From NCBI GenBank assembly GCA_023430285.1, contig JAEZAV010000114.1:1-14757 (forward strand): a stretch of 14,757 bases of DNA. The letters run 5' to 3'. A program made the position numbers and the translations under genes. This DNA comes from Methanobacteriota archaeon. GTDB lineage: Archaea; Methanobacteriota; Methanobacteria; Methanobacteriales; Methanobacteriaceae. The notes beneath the pieces are model-generated. The model was given only the letters and a program-made list of their open reading frames with translations. It made no database searches and was not told the DNA's origin. Below, in pieces: positions 7,337 through 14,400 of the stretch. Within the stretch, counting starts at the first letter, position 1, and each line of letters starts with the position of its first letter.

Positions 7337-8329
7337 TTGATCGTTGAAACTCCCTCAAGGTTGCATATTACACTCATTGATCTAAATGGTGTTCATGGAA
7401 GAATTGATGGAGGTGTGGGATTAACCATAGATGATCCCTGTCTCCAAATTGAAGCTGAATCTGCAGATGATGGTATCAGCACGATTTTCTCAAACCAAAG
7501 TCAAATGATTCCAGGATTGATGGAAGACTACTCCAAGAAAATCGAAGGGGCAGCATCAAGGGTAATTCAAGCCAGAAAATACACTGAAGGATTTAAATTC
7601 AAGGTAGATGCAGCATACCCTCCCCATTCAGGATTGGGATCAGGAACACAGCTATCGTTAGCTGTGGCTAAACTGATGACAGAGTTGAATGGAGAGACAT
7701 TACATGCCCAAGAACTTGCAAAAATTGTTGGAAGGGGAGGAACCTCAGGGATCGGTGTTGAATCGTTCGAAAATGGTGGTTTCATAATTGATGGAGGACA
7801 CAACTCCCATGATAAATCCAGTTTTCTACCATCATCAGCATCCTCGGCATCACCACCACCCATCATAGCAAGGTACAATTTTCCAGAGGACTGGAAGATA
7901 GTGTTAACCATACCCGATGTTGAGAGGGGTGTTTCAGGATCAAAGGAAATTGACGCCTTCCAGAAGCACTGCCCAATAAAGCTTGAAGAGGTTGAAAAGT
8001 TATCACACCTCATACTCATGAAACTCATGCCTGCCGTTGTAGAATCTGATTTAGATTCATTTGGAAGTGCCATTAACACTATCCAGAATACAGGATTTAA
8101 AAAGATCGAAAATAAATTACAGAGTGTTCATATAAAAAGAATTATGGAAGAGTTGAGAAATTCTGGAGCTTCAGCTGTTGGAATGAGCAGTTTTGGCCCC
8201 ACAATATACTCTGTTACAGACACCAATGTTAATACTTTGGTCAAGGAAGCAAAAAATTCCATTAAAGACATTGGTGGCCAAGTAATCCAAACACAAGCAA
8301 GTAACCATGGAGCAAAAATTTTTGATTAA
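7337..8329 (+). CDS. mptG: Beta-ribofuranosylaminobenzene 5'-phosphate synthase (methanopterin)
   Basis: GHMP-kinase-fold enzyme that condenses PRPP with 4-hydroxybenzoate (or p-aminobenzoate), releasing CO2 and diphosphate. This is the committed step to the arylamine part of tetrahydromethanopterin. The 330-residue protein starts with the family's TPSRLHITLIDLNG (5-18). The GHMP glycine loop is PPHSGLGSGTQ (95-105), with a second conserved stretch RGGTSGIGVESFENGGFI (133-150), and the C-terminal GHMP motif is GASAVGMSSFGPTIYS (277-292). A serine- and proline-rich insert sits at about 161-175. The start is TTG, with GGGG at 7324-7327 some 9 nt upstream. It lies 28 bp after tes and 22 bp before hacB on the same strand, so the three probably share a transcript. 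A distant GHMP kinase role is unlikely given the whole-length match. Confidence 0.93.
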   Translation: MIVETPSRLHITLIDLNGVHGRIDGGVGLTIDDPCLQIEAESADDGISTIFSNQSQMIPGLMEDYSKKIEGAASRVIQARKYTEGFKFKVDAAYPPHSGLGSGTQLSLAVAKLMTELNGETLHAQELAKIVGRGGTSGIGVESFENGGFIIDGGHNSHDKSSFLPSSASSASPPPIIARYNFPEDWKIVLTIPDVERGVSGSKEIDAFQKHCPIKLEEVEKLSHLILMKLMPAVVESDLDSFGSAINTIQNTGFKKIENKLQSVHIKRIMEELRNSGASAVGMSSFGPTIYSVTDTNVNTLVKEAKNSIKDIGGQVIQTQASNHGAKIFD

Positions 8330-8351
8330 AAAAATAGTAGAGGGATGAAGT

Positions 8352-8843
8352 ATGGAAAAATTAGATGGCAAAGTGTGGAAGTTCAGGGACAGTATCGATA
8401 CCGATGTTATAATAGCCGGAAGATACCTCCGTACATTCAGTTTGGATGATCTTGCAAGCCATGTGATGGAAGCTGAAGATCCTCATTTCGCAGAAAATGT
8501 TGATGAAGGAGATATAATTGTTGCTGGCTGGAATTTTGGATGCGGTTCATCGAGGGAACAGGCACCTGTAGCACTTAAACATGCTGGGGTTTCAGCCATC
8601 ATAGCAAAGTCATTTGCAAGAATATTCTACAGAAACGCCATAAACATAGGTCTGCCAGTAATAACAGCAGATGTAACTGCTGAAAAGGGAGATGAAATTT
8701 GTATAGATCTTGAAAAAGGTGTTATACTCAATAAATCCACAGGTTCGGAGTTTAAAATCCAGCCCTTCGACAATTTCATGCTTGAAATTCTTTCAGATGG
8801 TGGGCTTGTTAAACATTACCTCAAGGTCAAAGAATCACAGTAA
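8352..8843 (+). CDS. hacB: Methanogen homoaconitase small subunit (coenzyme B biosynthesis)
   Basis: Small (swivel-domain) subunit of the aconitase-like hydro-lyases, 163 residues. Conserved elements are the DSIDTDVIIAGRYLRT start (13-28), GWNFGCGSSREQAP (64-77) and AKSFARIFYRNAINIGLP (90-107). The substrate-recognition loop reads YLRT (25-28). In methanogens the arginine version marks homoaconitase, which acts on homocitrate and its longer homologues for 2-oxosuberate and coenzyme B; the isopropylmalate isomerase version is YLVY-like. This makes HacB more likely than LeuD, though the call rests mainly on four residues. The large Fe-S subunit is not in the window. The start is preceded by AGGGATGAAGT. 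Two seven-T runs follow the stop, suggesting the end of the tes-mptG-hacB unit. Confidence 0.87.
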   Translation: MEKLDGKVWKFRDSIDTDVIIAGRYLRTFSLDDLASHVMEAEDPHFAENVDEGDIIVAGWNFGCGSSREQAPVALKHAGVSAIIAKSFARIFYRNAINIGLPVITADVTAEKGDEICIDLEKGVILNKSTGSEFKIQPFDNFMLEILSDGGLVKHYLKVKESQ

Positions 8844-8848
8844 ACAAA

Positions 8849-8873
8849 TTTTTTTATTACCCCTACTTTTTTT
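8849..8873 (+). terminator. Twin T-tract terminator after hacB
   Basis: Two TTTTTTT runs at 8849-8855 and 8867-8873 follow the hacB stop within 30 bp. Archaeal RNA polymerase stops at such U tracts without needing a hairpin. The tracts mark the end of the tes-mptG-hacB unit. Confidence 0.5.
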
Positions 8874-8973
8874 GACTCAGATTTAGAAAACTTCATTCGA
8901 GTTTTAAAAATTTGGATGAATTGTATCAATTATTTAGTTTTGGCATGAAAATGTTGAAAATAAATATTCAATG

Positions 8974-8997
8974 GGTACATATTGATCAAGGTACATA
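8974..8997. repeat. Direct repeat flanking a palindrome upstream of the zinc-ribbon/pcm pair
   Basis: GGTACATA occurs at 8974-8981 and 8990-8997, exactly 16 bp apart, with the perfect palindrome TTGATCAA (8982-8989) between them. It sits 55-80 bp before the ATG at 9053, where an operator or promoter element would be expected. Confidence 0.45.
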
Positions 8998-9052
8998 GTA
9001 TAGAACGAAAATTAAACATAGAAAATACATTAAATATTTCAGGAAGTTAAAA

Positions 9053-9679
9053 ATGAATTGCACTCAATGCGGGTCTGAATCCTGCGAAATACTAAAGTCC
9101 AAGGGTAAAAAATCCAAGGAATTATTACTACAATGTAACGAATGTGGAAACATATTCAGAGAAACTGTAGAAGTTGAACAACCATTGAAAGTAAGGGTTG
9201 TTGTAAGTGAATACGAATCATCACACAAAACATCAGTTGACCTGTATCCAGATGAAGTACTGGAATTTGAAGGAATGCTTGATCTAGGTGGAAGACCTGC
9301 CCAGATAACATCCATAGAGAACAACAGGGGCGGCAGGGTCATGGTTGCAAATGTATCAGATATCGATACAATATGGGCATCCTACGTGGATATACCTGCA
9401 AGAATCGGTATTTCTGTTGATTATGGTGGAAGAATTTTCTCAAGAAAGGTTGAAGTAGACAGAGAATTTGAATTTACCATTGGCGATGTAGTGAAAATGG
9501 GAACTGAAATCTTCAAGATAAGGGCAATGAAAACCCAAGACAGAAAAATGCGAAAGGGATTTGCCAAGGCATTTGTAATAAAAAGGGTTTACGGAAGACC
9601 AGATAAAGATTTAAGACGTTACAATTATGATTTAACTTCTAAAATTGTTGAAATTCCAACTGGTAGTGTAGATGAATAA
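9053..9679 (+). CDS. HVO_0476-type zinc-ribbon protein (COG1326)
   Basis: Archaeal protein of 208 residues with an N-terminal zinc ribbon formed by C3/C6 and C28/C31 (CTQC and CNEC). A beta-rich middle follows (about 45-165), including YPDEVLEFEG, RPAQITSIENN and an IPARIGISVDYGG stretch, and then a basic C-terminal part (RKMRKGFAKAFVIKRVYGRPDKDLRRYNYD). The fold suggests nucleic-acid or protein binding in the information-processing machinery, but I know of no proven function. AGGAAG lies close upstream of the ATG. The stop overlaps the pcm start by 8 bp, so the two are probably translationally coupled. It is separated from hacB by 209 bp containing T runs and a repeat, so it likely starts a new transcript. 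Confidence 0.8.
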   Translation: MNCTQCGSESCEILKSKGKKSKELLLQCNECGNIFRETVEVEQPLKVRVVVSEYESSHKTSVDLYPDEVLEFEGMLDLGGRPAQITSIENNRGGRVMVANVSDIDTIWASYVDIPARIGISVDYGGRIFSRKVEVDREFEFTIGDVVKMGTEIFKIRAMKTQDRKMRKGFAKAFVIKRVYGRPDKDLRRYNYDLTSKIVEIPTGSVDE

Positions 9680-10322
9680 AAGAAGAGAACTGGTTAACAC
9701 GTTACGAGATATGGGCTATATTAAAACTGATAATGTTAAAAAAGCCATGCTCAATGTGCCAAGGGAAGAATTCATGACTCCCGAAACCAGGGATCTGGCC
9801 TACTTAGACAGGCCAATACCACTCAAACATGGACAGACAATTTCAGCCCCACACATGGAGGCCATGATATGCGAACAACTATCCCTCAAATCTGGAATGA
9901 ACGTTCTAGAAATAGGAACAGGATTTGGATACAACGCAGCTGTTGTAGCTCAAGTTTTAGGTCCAGAGGGACATGTTTACACCATCGAAAGGATCGAAGC
10001 CCTAAAAAAGAGGGCAGAACAAAATCTTGTTAAAACAGGATTCACCAATGTCACGGTAATTCATGGCGATGGAACAGCGGGTTATCCTGAAAATGCACCC
10101 TACGATAGGATATATGCAACTGCCAGTGCCCCTAAAATTCCAGATCCCCTGTTGGATCAGTTAAAGGTTGGTGGCAGATTATTGGCTCCAATTGGTGAAG
10201 ATCCTAATTATCAGGAACTTATCTGTATTTTAAGAAGGGGAAAAACAGAATATCAAACATTCAATCTTGGGGGAGTAGTATTTGTTCCTATGATCGGTGA
10301 ACATGGCTGGCCCGAAGAGTAA
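9672..10322 (+). CDS. pcm: Protein-L-isoaspartate O-methyltransferase
   Basis: SAM-dependent carboxyl methyltransferase that repairs isoaspartyl damage in aged proteins in the cytosol. The 216-residue protein carries the PIMT signature set: RPIPLKHGQTISAPHM (47-62), which forms the substrate and active-site loop; SAM motif I VLEIGTGFGYNAA (78-90); an acidic post-I segment VYTIERIEAL (102-111); GDGTAGYPENAPYDRI (132-147); and a late motif LKVGGRLLAPIG (164-175). Length is normal for archaeal members. The start lies inside the end of the preceding zinc-ribbon gene (8-bp overlap), and GGTAG sits just upstream. The overlap implies co-expression of the two. Assignment is secure. Confidence 0.95.
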   Translation: MNKRRELVNTLRDMGYIKTDNVKKAMLNVPREEFMTPETRDLAYLDRPIPLKHGQTISAPHMEAMICEQLSLKSGMNVLEIGTGFGYNAAVVAQVLGPEGHVYTIERIEALKKRAEQNLVKTGFTNVTVIHGDGTAGYPENAPYDRIYATASAPKIPDPLLDQLKVGGRLLAPIGEDPNYQELICILRRGKTEYQTFNLGGVVFVPMIGEHGWPEE

Positions 10323-10577
10323 ACCAAGAGATGTATAAAGATATATATGGTTTTAGAATAGAATGTTAAGTTACAAACCTGGTTCCAAGAAGATTAACTC
10401 TGTGTTTGAATCAGCTCTGAACCATCTTTTACAAAAAAAAATATGGATCATAAATGGAAAAATGTTTACAAACCATTTTTCTAGAAAATTATAGAGTGTA
10501 AGCAGTTAGAAAAGCTAAACCAAGCATATTTTTTGACTAATTTTTTACTAATTTACTATCAAAATTAAAGGGATAAC
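10323..10577 (+). other. Gap before the methylthiotransferase gene, with a hairpin
   Basis: The 255-bp stretch has no convincing gene. GAAAAATG (10457-10464) and CATTTTTC (10474-10481) form an 8-bp perfect stem with a 9-nt loop, extendable by two pairs. A weaker TGGTTC/GAACCA pair (10380-10385, 10419-10424) lies upstream. The hairpin could be the 3' end of the pcm transcript. Confidence 0.4.
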
Positions 10578-11855
10578 ATGAAGGTATACATTGATACAGT
10601 AGGATGTACATTCAATCAAGCAGACTCACAGATAATGGCAGGGATACTCAAGGAAAATAGGGTTGAACTAGTTAATACTCCTGAGGATGCAGACACGATC
10701 ATAATGAACACATGCTACGTGAAACATCCAACTGAACAGAAGGTCCTGACCAAGATCAAGAAGATGCAGGAACAGTACCCAGAATCCAAACTCCTGATAT
10801 CAGGGTGCATGGTGGAGATCGATCCAGAAAAACTGGCGGATGCAGCACCAGAAGCAAGCTGGATAGGGCCCCATAAAATAAAATCAACCTACGAAATAGT
10901 TAATTCAGTTCATGAAGGAAACATCGTCAGGGAAACAGGATTTTCTTCAGAACCCAAGGTGGGTCTGCCTAAAGTTCGTACTAACCCCCTCATACACATC
11001 ATTCAAATCTGCGAGGGATGTGATGGTTTTTGCACTTACTGCTGCACCAGGTTTGCAAGGGGAAGAATACAAAGCTACTCCTCAGAAATGATTAAAAAAG
11101 AAGCAGAACAAGCAGTTAAAGATGGCTGTAAGGAAATACAGCTCACAGCCCAGGATACTGCTGCCTATGGAAGGGATACAGGGGAATCTTTGGCAGATTT
11201 GATCAGCATGATCTCTGATATAGATGGAAAATTCAAACTCAGAGTGGGCATGATGCATCCGAAGAGCATAATGAACCAGGTTGAACCCATAATTAAAGCC
11301 TTTAAAAAGGGAAAATGTTACAAATTCCTCCACCTACCAATTCAAAGCGGGAGTGACACTGTACTTCATGACATGAATCGATGTCACACAGTGGATGAAT
11401 ATAGAACCATAGTTTCAAGGTTCAGGGAAGAAATTCCAGACATTTCAATTTCCACAGACATAATTGTTGGCTATCCAACAGAGACAGATGATGATTTTAA
11501 GGCAACTCTAAATTTAATCAAGGAGTTAGAACCAGACTTTCTCCACATATCCAAGTACATGCACAGACCAGGAACAACATCCTCCCAACTCGAGGAAATA
11601 GACCATGAAACAATGAAAGAACGTTCCAAAGCATTAAACGATCTTAAAATGGAAATTGCCGTGAAAAAGAATAATATGATGGTGGGTTCTAAACAAACTA
11701 TCCTGGTAACAAACAAAGGTCGTAAAGGTGGATATGTGGGTCGTAGTGATGGTTATAAAACAGTGATCATAGAATCTGCAGAAATTGGAAGTTTCGTTGA
11801 TGTGGTCATCAAAGATGCCAAACCAACCTACTTGATGGCAGAATTAGATCAATAA
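10578..11855 (+). CDS. tRNA t6A37 methylthiotransferase (e-MtaB/CDKAL1 type)
   Basis: Radical SAM methylthiotransferase that adds a methylthio group to N6-threonylcarbamoyladenosine at tRNA position 37, giving ms2t6A. Domains in order: UPF0004 with auxiliary-cluster cysteines C10, C46 and C77; a radical SAM core with CxxxCxxC at C148-C152-C155 (followed by an extra C156); and a C-terminal TRAM RNA-binding domain at about 368-425. Other conserved pieces are LHLPIQSGSD (251-260), DIIVGYPTETDDDF (294-307) and KYMHRPGT (326-333). The archaeal/eukaryotic e-MtaB group is chosen over bacterial MiaB or RimO on overall layout and because archaea lack i6A tRNA. AAGGGAT upstream supports the ATG. A 255-bp gap precedes the gene, so it probably has its own promoter. 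Confidence 0.88.
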   Translation: MKVYIDTVGCTFNQADSQIMAGILKENRVELVNTPEDADTIIMNTCYVKHPTEQKVLTKIKKMQEQYPESKLLISGCMVEIDPEKLADAAPEASWIGPHKIKSTYEIVNSVHEGNIVRETGFSSEPKVGLPKVRTNPLIHIIQICEGCDGFCTYCCTRFARGRIQSYSSEMIKKEAEQAVKDGCKEIQLTAQDTAAYGRDTGESLADLISMISDIDGKFKLRVGMMHPKSIMNQVEPIIKAFKKGKCYKFLHLPIQSGSDTVLHDMNRCHTVDEYRTIVSRFREEIPDISISTDIIVGYPTETDDDFKATLNLIKELEPDFLHISKYMHRPGTTSSQLEEIDHETMKERSKALNDLKMEIAVKKNNMMVGSKQTILVTNKGRKGGYVGRSDGYKTVIIESAEIGSFVDVVIKDAKPTYLMAELDQ

Positions 11856-11912
11856 AAATTTTCCAACCAAAATTTATTATTAGATTCAAATCAATATTAG
11901 AAGTGGTGAACA

Positions 11913-12533
11913 ATGTCATATCTTGTATGTGAACAATGCGGTAAATACTATGAGCTTGAAGAGGGTAAGACTTCTTTCAGCTACGAAAAATGCGAGTGTG
12001 GGGGAAAATTATCCTACAGAAACAATTTGGACAGAACAGCGACTGCAGCAAATCCCGTAATTACTAAAAACAAATGTGAAAAGTGCGGTGCTGAAATACC
12101 TCCAAACACTGGAATATGTAACAACTGTGGAAACAACAGTGAACAACTTGGTATTGAAAAATCAACTGGGCTGAGTATTGCAGGTGTGGCTGTGGGTTTT
12201 GGATTTCTATTGTTAACCACACTGATTGCTGTATTCGCACTTTTTGGAAACAATATTCCAACGAAGGCTGAAGATATTCCCTACAGAATGCTAATAACGT
12301 TTGGGGTAATAGCAACCATTGTTTCAATACTCTCAGGATTAGTAGCTTCTTACATAGGTGGAAGCACTAAATTTCAGGATGGATTTCTCAATGGAGGACT
12401 TGTAGGTGTTGTTCTAGGAATTTTAGTAGCACTCACCAGTGGTAGTGTGGCTTCAGTAGGTGTTCTTTTGATATTCGGTTTCCTATCTGGTATGGGCGGA
12501 TTAGTTGGAACAGTATTAAAAAGAAAGTATTAA
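11913..12533 (+). CDS. Zinc-ribbon membrane protein, four predicted helices
   Basis: This 206-residue protein is of unrecognised function. Two cysteine motifs fill the N-terminal third: C6/C9 paired with C27/C29, and C55/C58 paired with C69/C72, the latter a standard double-CxxC zinc ribbon. About four hydrophobic helices follow, at roughly 86-111, 126-149, 158-176 and 178-200, the last two glycine-rich, and the protein ends with KRKY. The architecture (cytosolic zinc ribbons, then a helical bundle) is common among small hypothetical proteins of Methanobacteriales. GGTGA lies a few bases before the ATG. It runs convergently towards the 63-residue zinc ribbon, 54 bp away. Protein status is confident; no role is claimed. 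Confidence 0.72.
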   Translation: MSYLVCEQCGKYYELEEGKTSFSYEKCECGGKLSYRNNLDRTATAANPVITKNKCEKCGAEIPPNTGICNNCGNNSEQLGIEKSTGLSIAGVAVGFGFLLLTTLIAVFALFGNNIPTKAEDIPYRMLITFGVIATIVSILSGLVASYIGGSTKFQDGFLNGGLVGVVLGILVALTSGSVASVGVLLIFGFLSGMGGLVGTVLKRKY

Positions 12534-12587
12534 TTAACTCTAAATTACCGCAAAAAAAATCCAGTTAAATAAAAATAAAAGCAGGGT

Positions 12588-12779
12588 TTATCTCCCTCTT
12601 AACATCTTTTTACTCAATTTTTCAAGTTTTCTAGTTTCTTTGAGCTGTTTTTCAATATTTCCATCTCTGATTACTACAGAACCTGTGTATCCGCATTTGG
12701 AACACTCCCACAAAGGGGCGTTTGGATTGTGTATTTTCATCATCTTTGAACCGCAACGAGGACATGAACTTGTGGACAT
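12588..12779 (-). CDS. Small zinc-ribbon protein (63 aa)
   Basis: A 63-residue protein with one zinc ribbon: C6/C9 (CPRCG) and C26/C29 (CSKCG), with W24 before the second pair. A basic helical tail follows (about 42-63, rich in K, R, L and E). The layout resembles small transcription- or RNA-associated zinc ribbons, but the family is not identified. The gene has good expression signals on the minus strand: GAGGTGA ends 7 nt before the ATG, and a TTATAAATA box at 12847-12855 predicts a leader of roughly 45 nt. It is convergent with the membrane zinc-ribbon gene and is separated from the upstream DUF4013-like gene by 272 bp. Confidence 0.7.
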   Translation of the reverse strand: MSTSSCPRCGSKMMKIHNPNAPLWECSKCGYTGSVVIRDGNIEKQLKETRKLEKLSKKMLRGR

Positions 12780-12846
12780 GCTACTTCACCTCTCAAGATT
12801 TTATTAAAACATCTACAACAATTATTACATCCTATATACTTTATTT

Positions 12847-12855
12847 TATTTATAA
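12847..12855 (-). promoter_or_regulatory. TATA box for the 63-residue zinc-ribbon gene
   Basis: The minus strand reads TTATAAATA, preceded by GG. A start about 25 bp downstream gives a leader near 45 nt ending at the GAGGTGA ribosome binding site. Confidence 0.5.
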
Positions 12856-12923
12856 CCCTTGTGATCCACAGGAGGCATTAACACATAATACTTGAACATA
12901 GATATCAAAGACCAGATAAAACA

Positions 12924-12941
12924 GTTTAAATTGCTTTAAAC
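12924..12941. repeat. Perfect 7-bp inverted repeat in the 12780-13051 gap
   Basis: GTTTAAA (12924-12930) and TTTAAAC (12935-12941) are separated by TTGC. The 272-bp gap otherwise holds only the zinc-ribbon promoter and the end of the DUF4013-like transcript. Confidence 0.35.
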
Positions 12942-13020
12942 CACTGGAATAATTAGATGGTCCTAGATACTGAAATTAAATCCCTTTAAAATACCTATTT
13001 CTGCTGTGTGTTTTCATCCA

Positions 13021-13061
13021 AAAAAAGGAAGTTTAATCATAATAAAAGCTATCAGCCTTTA
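13021..13061 (-). terminator. Probable terminator of the DUF4013-like gene
   Basis: On the minus strand an imperfect hairpin, ATAAAGGC and GCTTTTAT around TGATA (about 13041-13061), overlaps the stop codon. A TTTTTTT run follows some 15 nt later (13021-13027). Confidence 0.4.
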
Positions 13062-13762
13062 TCTGATTCTTCATTTCTTGTGCTTAGTCCTGATCTGTAA
13101 AGTAGTGCTAAGGATCTGCTGAGATATATGTAGAAAATTGATGTTAGAACTACTGCAATGATAATTCCTACAACGTAGCTGATGTATCCAGATATTAGGA
13201 ATGCTATAATTCTTAAGATTACAAAAATAATTATGGTTGTTATGTACCACAGTACGAGCTTTATCCACCCAATACTTTCTATAGTCTCTAATAATTCAAA
13301 GAATTTGAATGCAAAACTAACTTCACTGTCGTTGTTTGCCATGTGTGCAATTGATATGCCAAATATTGGGGCAACGATGAATGGATACAGTAGGGATACT
13401 AAGACAATTGCTGATGCTGAATACATACTTCCAAGTAGCAGCAACAAAAATACTGGAATAAAATAAACGATGATAACCACGAAAACTTTGATACCGCCGG
13501 TAACTATTTGGACCAAATCTTTAACCCTTGGAATTTCTGCATTACCAGTTAATGAACATCTAACATTCCAAAGAATGTAACCTAATAGAAACAAGTAGCC
13601 TACAACTGAAATCAAAGTTACCAACGCAAGATTGCTCTGAATTTCTATTACAGGGATATCTCGTACACTCGAAATCACCACGAAAATTACAAAAATTAGA
13701 AGGTTCTTCCAATCAGAAAATGGATATCTCACAGAATCTTGAATTATTTCCACTAGTTTCAT
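13052..13762 (-). CDS. DUF4013-like multi-pass membrane protein
   Basis: Membrane protein of 236 residues. It opens with an amphipathic stretch typical of DUF4013 (VRYPFSDWKNLLIF), followed by about six hydrophobic segments and a C-terminal YLSRSLALLYRSG motif before a charged tail. Function of the family is unknown. I chose ATG at 13762 rather than an in-frame GTG at 13780, because GGTGAGG overlaps that GTG and can serve as ribosome binding site for the ATG, and because the DUF4013 homology begins at the ATG; spacing is somewhat long. A TATA-like TATTATAAAT box lies at about 13821-13830 on the minus strand. An imperfect hairpin at the stop codon and a seven-T run further on probably end its transcript. 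Confidence 0.72.
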   Translation of the reverse strand: MKLVEIIQDSVRYPFSDWKNLLIFVIFVVISSVRDIPVIEIQSNLALVTLISVVGYLFLLGYILWNVRCSLTGNAEIPRVKDLVQIVTGGIKVFVVIIVYFIPVFLLLLLGSMYSASAIVLVSLLYPFIVAPIFGISIAHMANNDSEVSFAFKFFELLETIESIGWIKLVLWYITTIIIFVILRIIAFLISGYISYVVGIIIAVVLTSIFYIYLSRSLALLYRSGLSTRNEESDKG

Positions 13763-14091
13763 ATTCTTTACTTCCCTCACCTTAAACTAATCACTTCTAT
13801 TAGGAATATAGGGTAATACTATTTATAATAACAAAGTAACTTTCCAGTGAAACTAATGATTGAAACTGAATAAGTTTATAATAAATTAATTTAAGATAAT
13901 ATTTTGTCCAAGAAAAACATCAAATTTAACATATTATATTCCATTATTTGAGGATATTAACCCTATTATTATCCATTTAAATACTAATTAACAGTTCCTT
14001 AATAATTTGGACAGATTTGATCGTGTTTAGCATTCATAGAATGCAAAGGGTTAAATAGGAATAGAGTTATATTCAAGATGGACGCATTTAG
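13763..14091. other. 329-bp gap left of the tRNA pair
   Basis: No gene is evident. The left end holds the DUF4013-like gene's promoter (minus-strand box at about 13821-13830). An imperfect hairpin (13952-13960 with 13966-13974, 8 of 9 pairs) lies in the middle. The perfect repeat GCATTC-ATA-GAATGC (14030-14044) comes just before TATA-like sequences at about 14050-14072 that should drive the tRNAs. Confidence 0.5.
14030..14044. promoter_or_regulatory. Short palindrome upstream of the tRNA promoter
   Basis: GCATTC and GAATGC are separated by ATA, a perfect 6-bp dyad 47 bp before the tRNA-Val 5' end. Its position, just upstream of TATA-like sequence, suits a protein-binding site, but no binding factor can be named. 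Confidence 0.3.
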
Positions 14092-14163
<72 letters not shown>

Positions 14164-14165
14164 TT

Positions 14166-14241
<76 letters not shown>

Positions 14242-14400
14242 AATTATCTATTTTATCCTATATTTTCACAAAATAACTTAATATATTGATTTTTCAGGTT
14301 TTTTTAAACTCAGAATTTTCACAAGTAGTTTTAACTTATTTTTTAAACACTCTTCCATTCCCATACTTTCATTTGAAAAAAAAAGGGTTTGTGGAGTTTA

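Noticed and set aside
7567..8079. A 170-codon open frame antisense to mptG
   Set aside because: It is serine/proline-rich low-complexity translation opposite a clearly conserved enzyme, with no ribosome binding site; it mirrors mptG codon usage.
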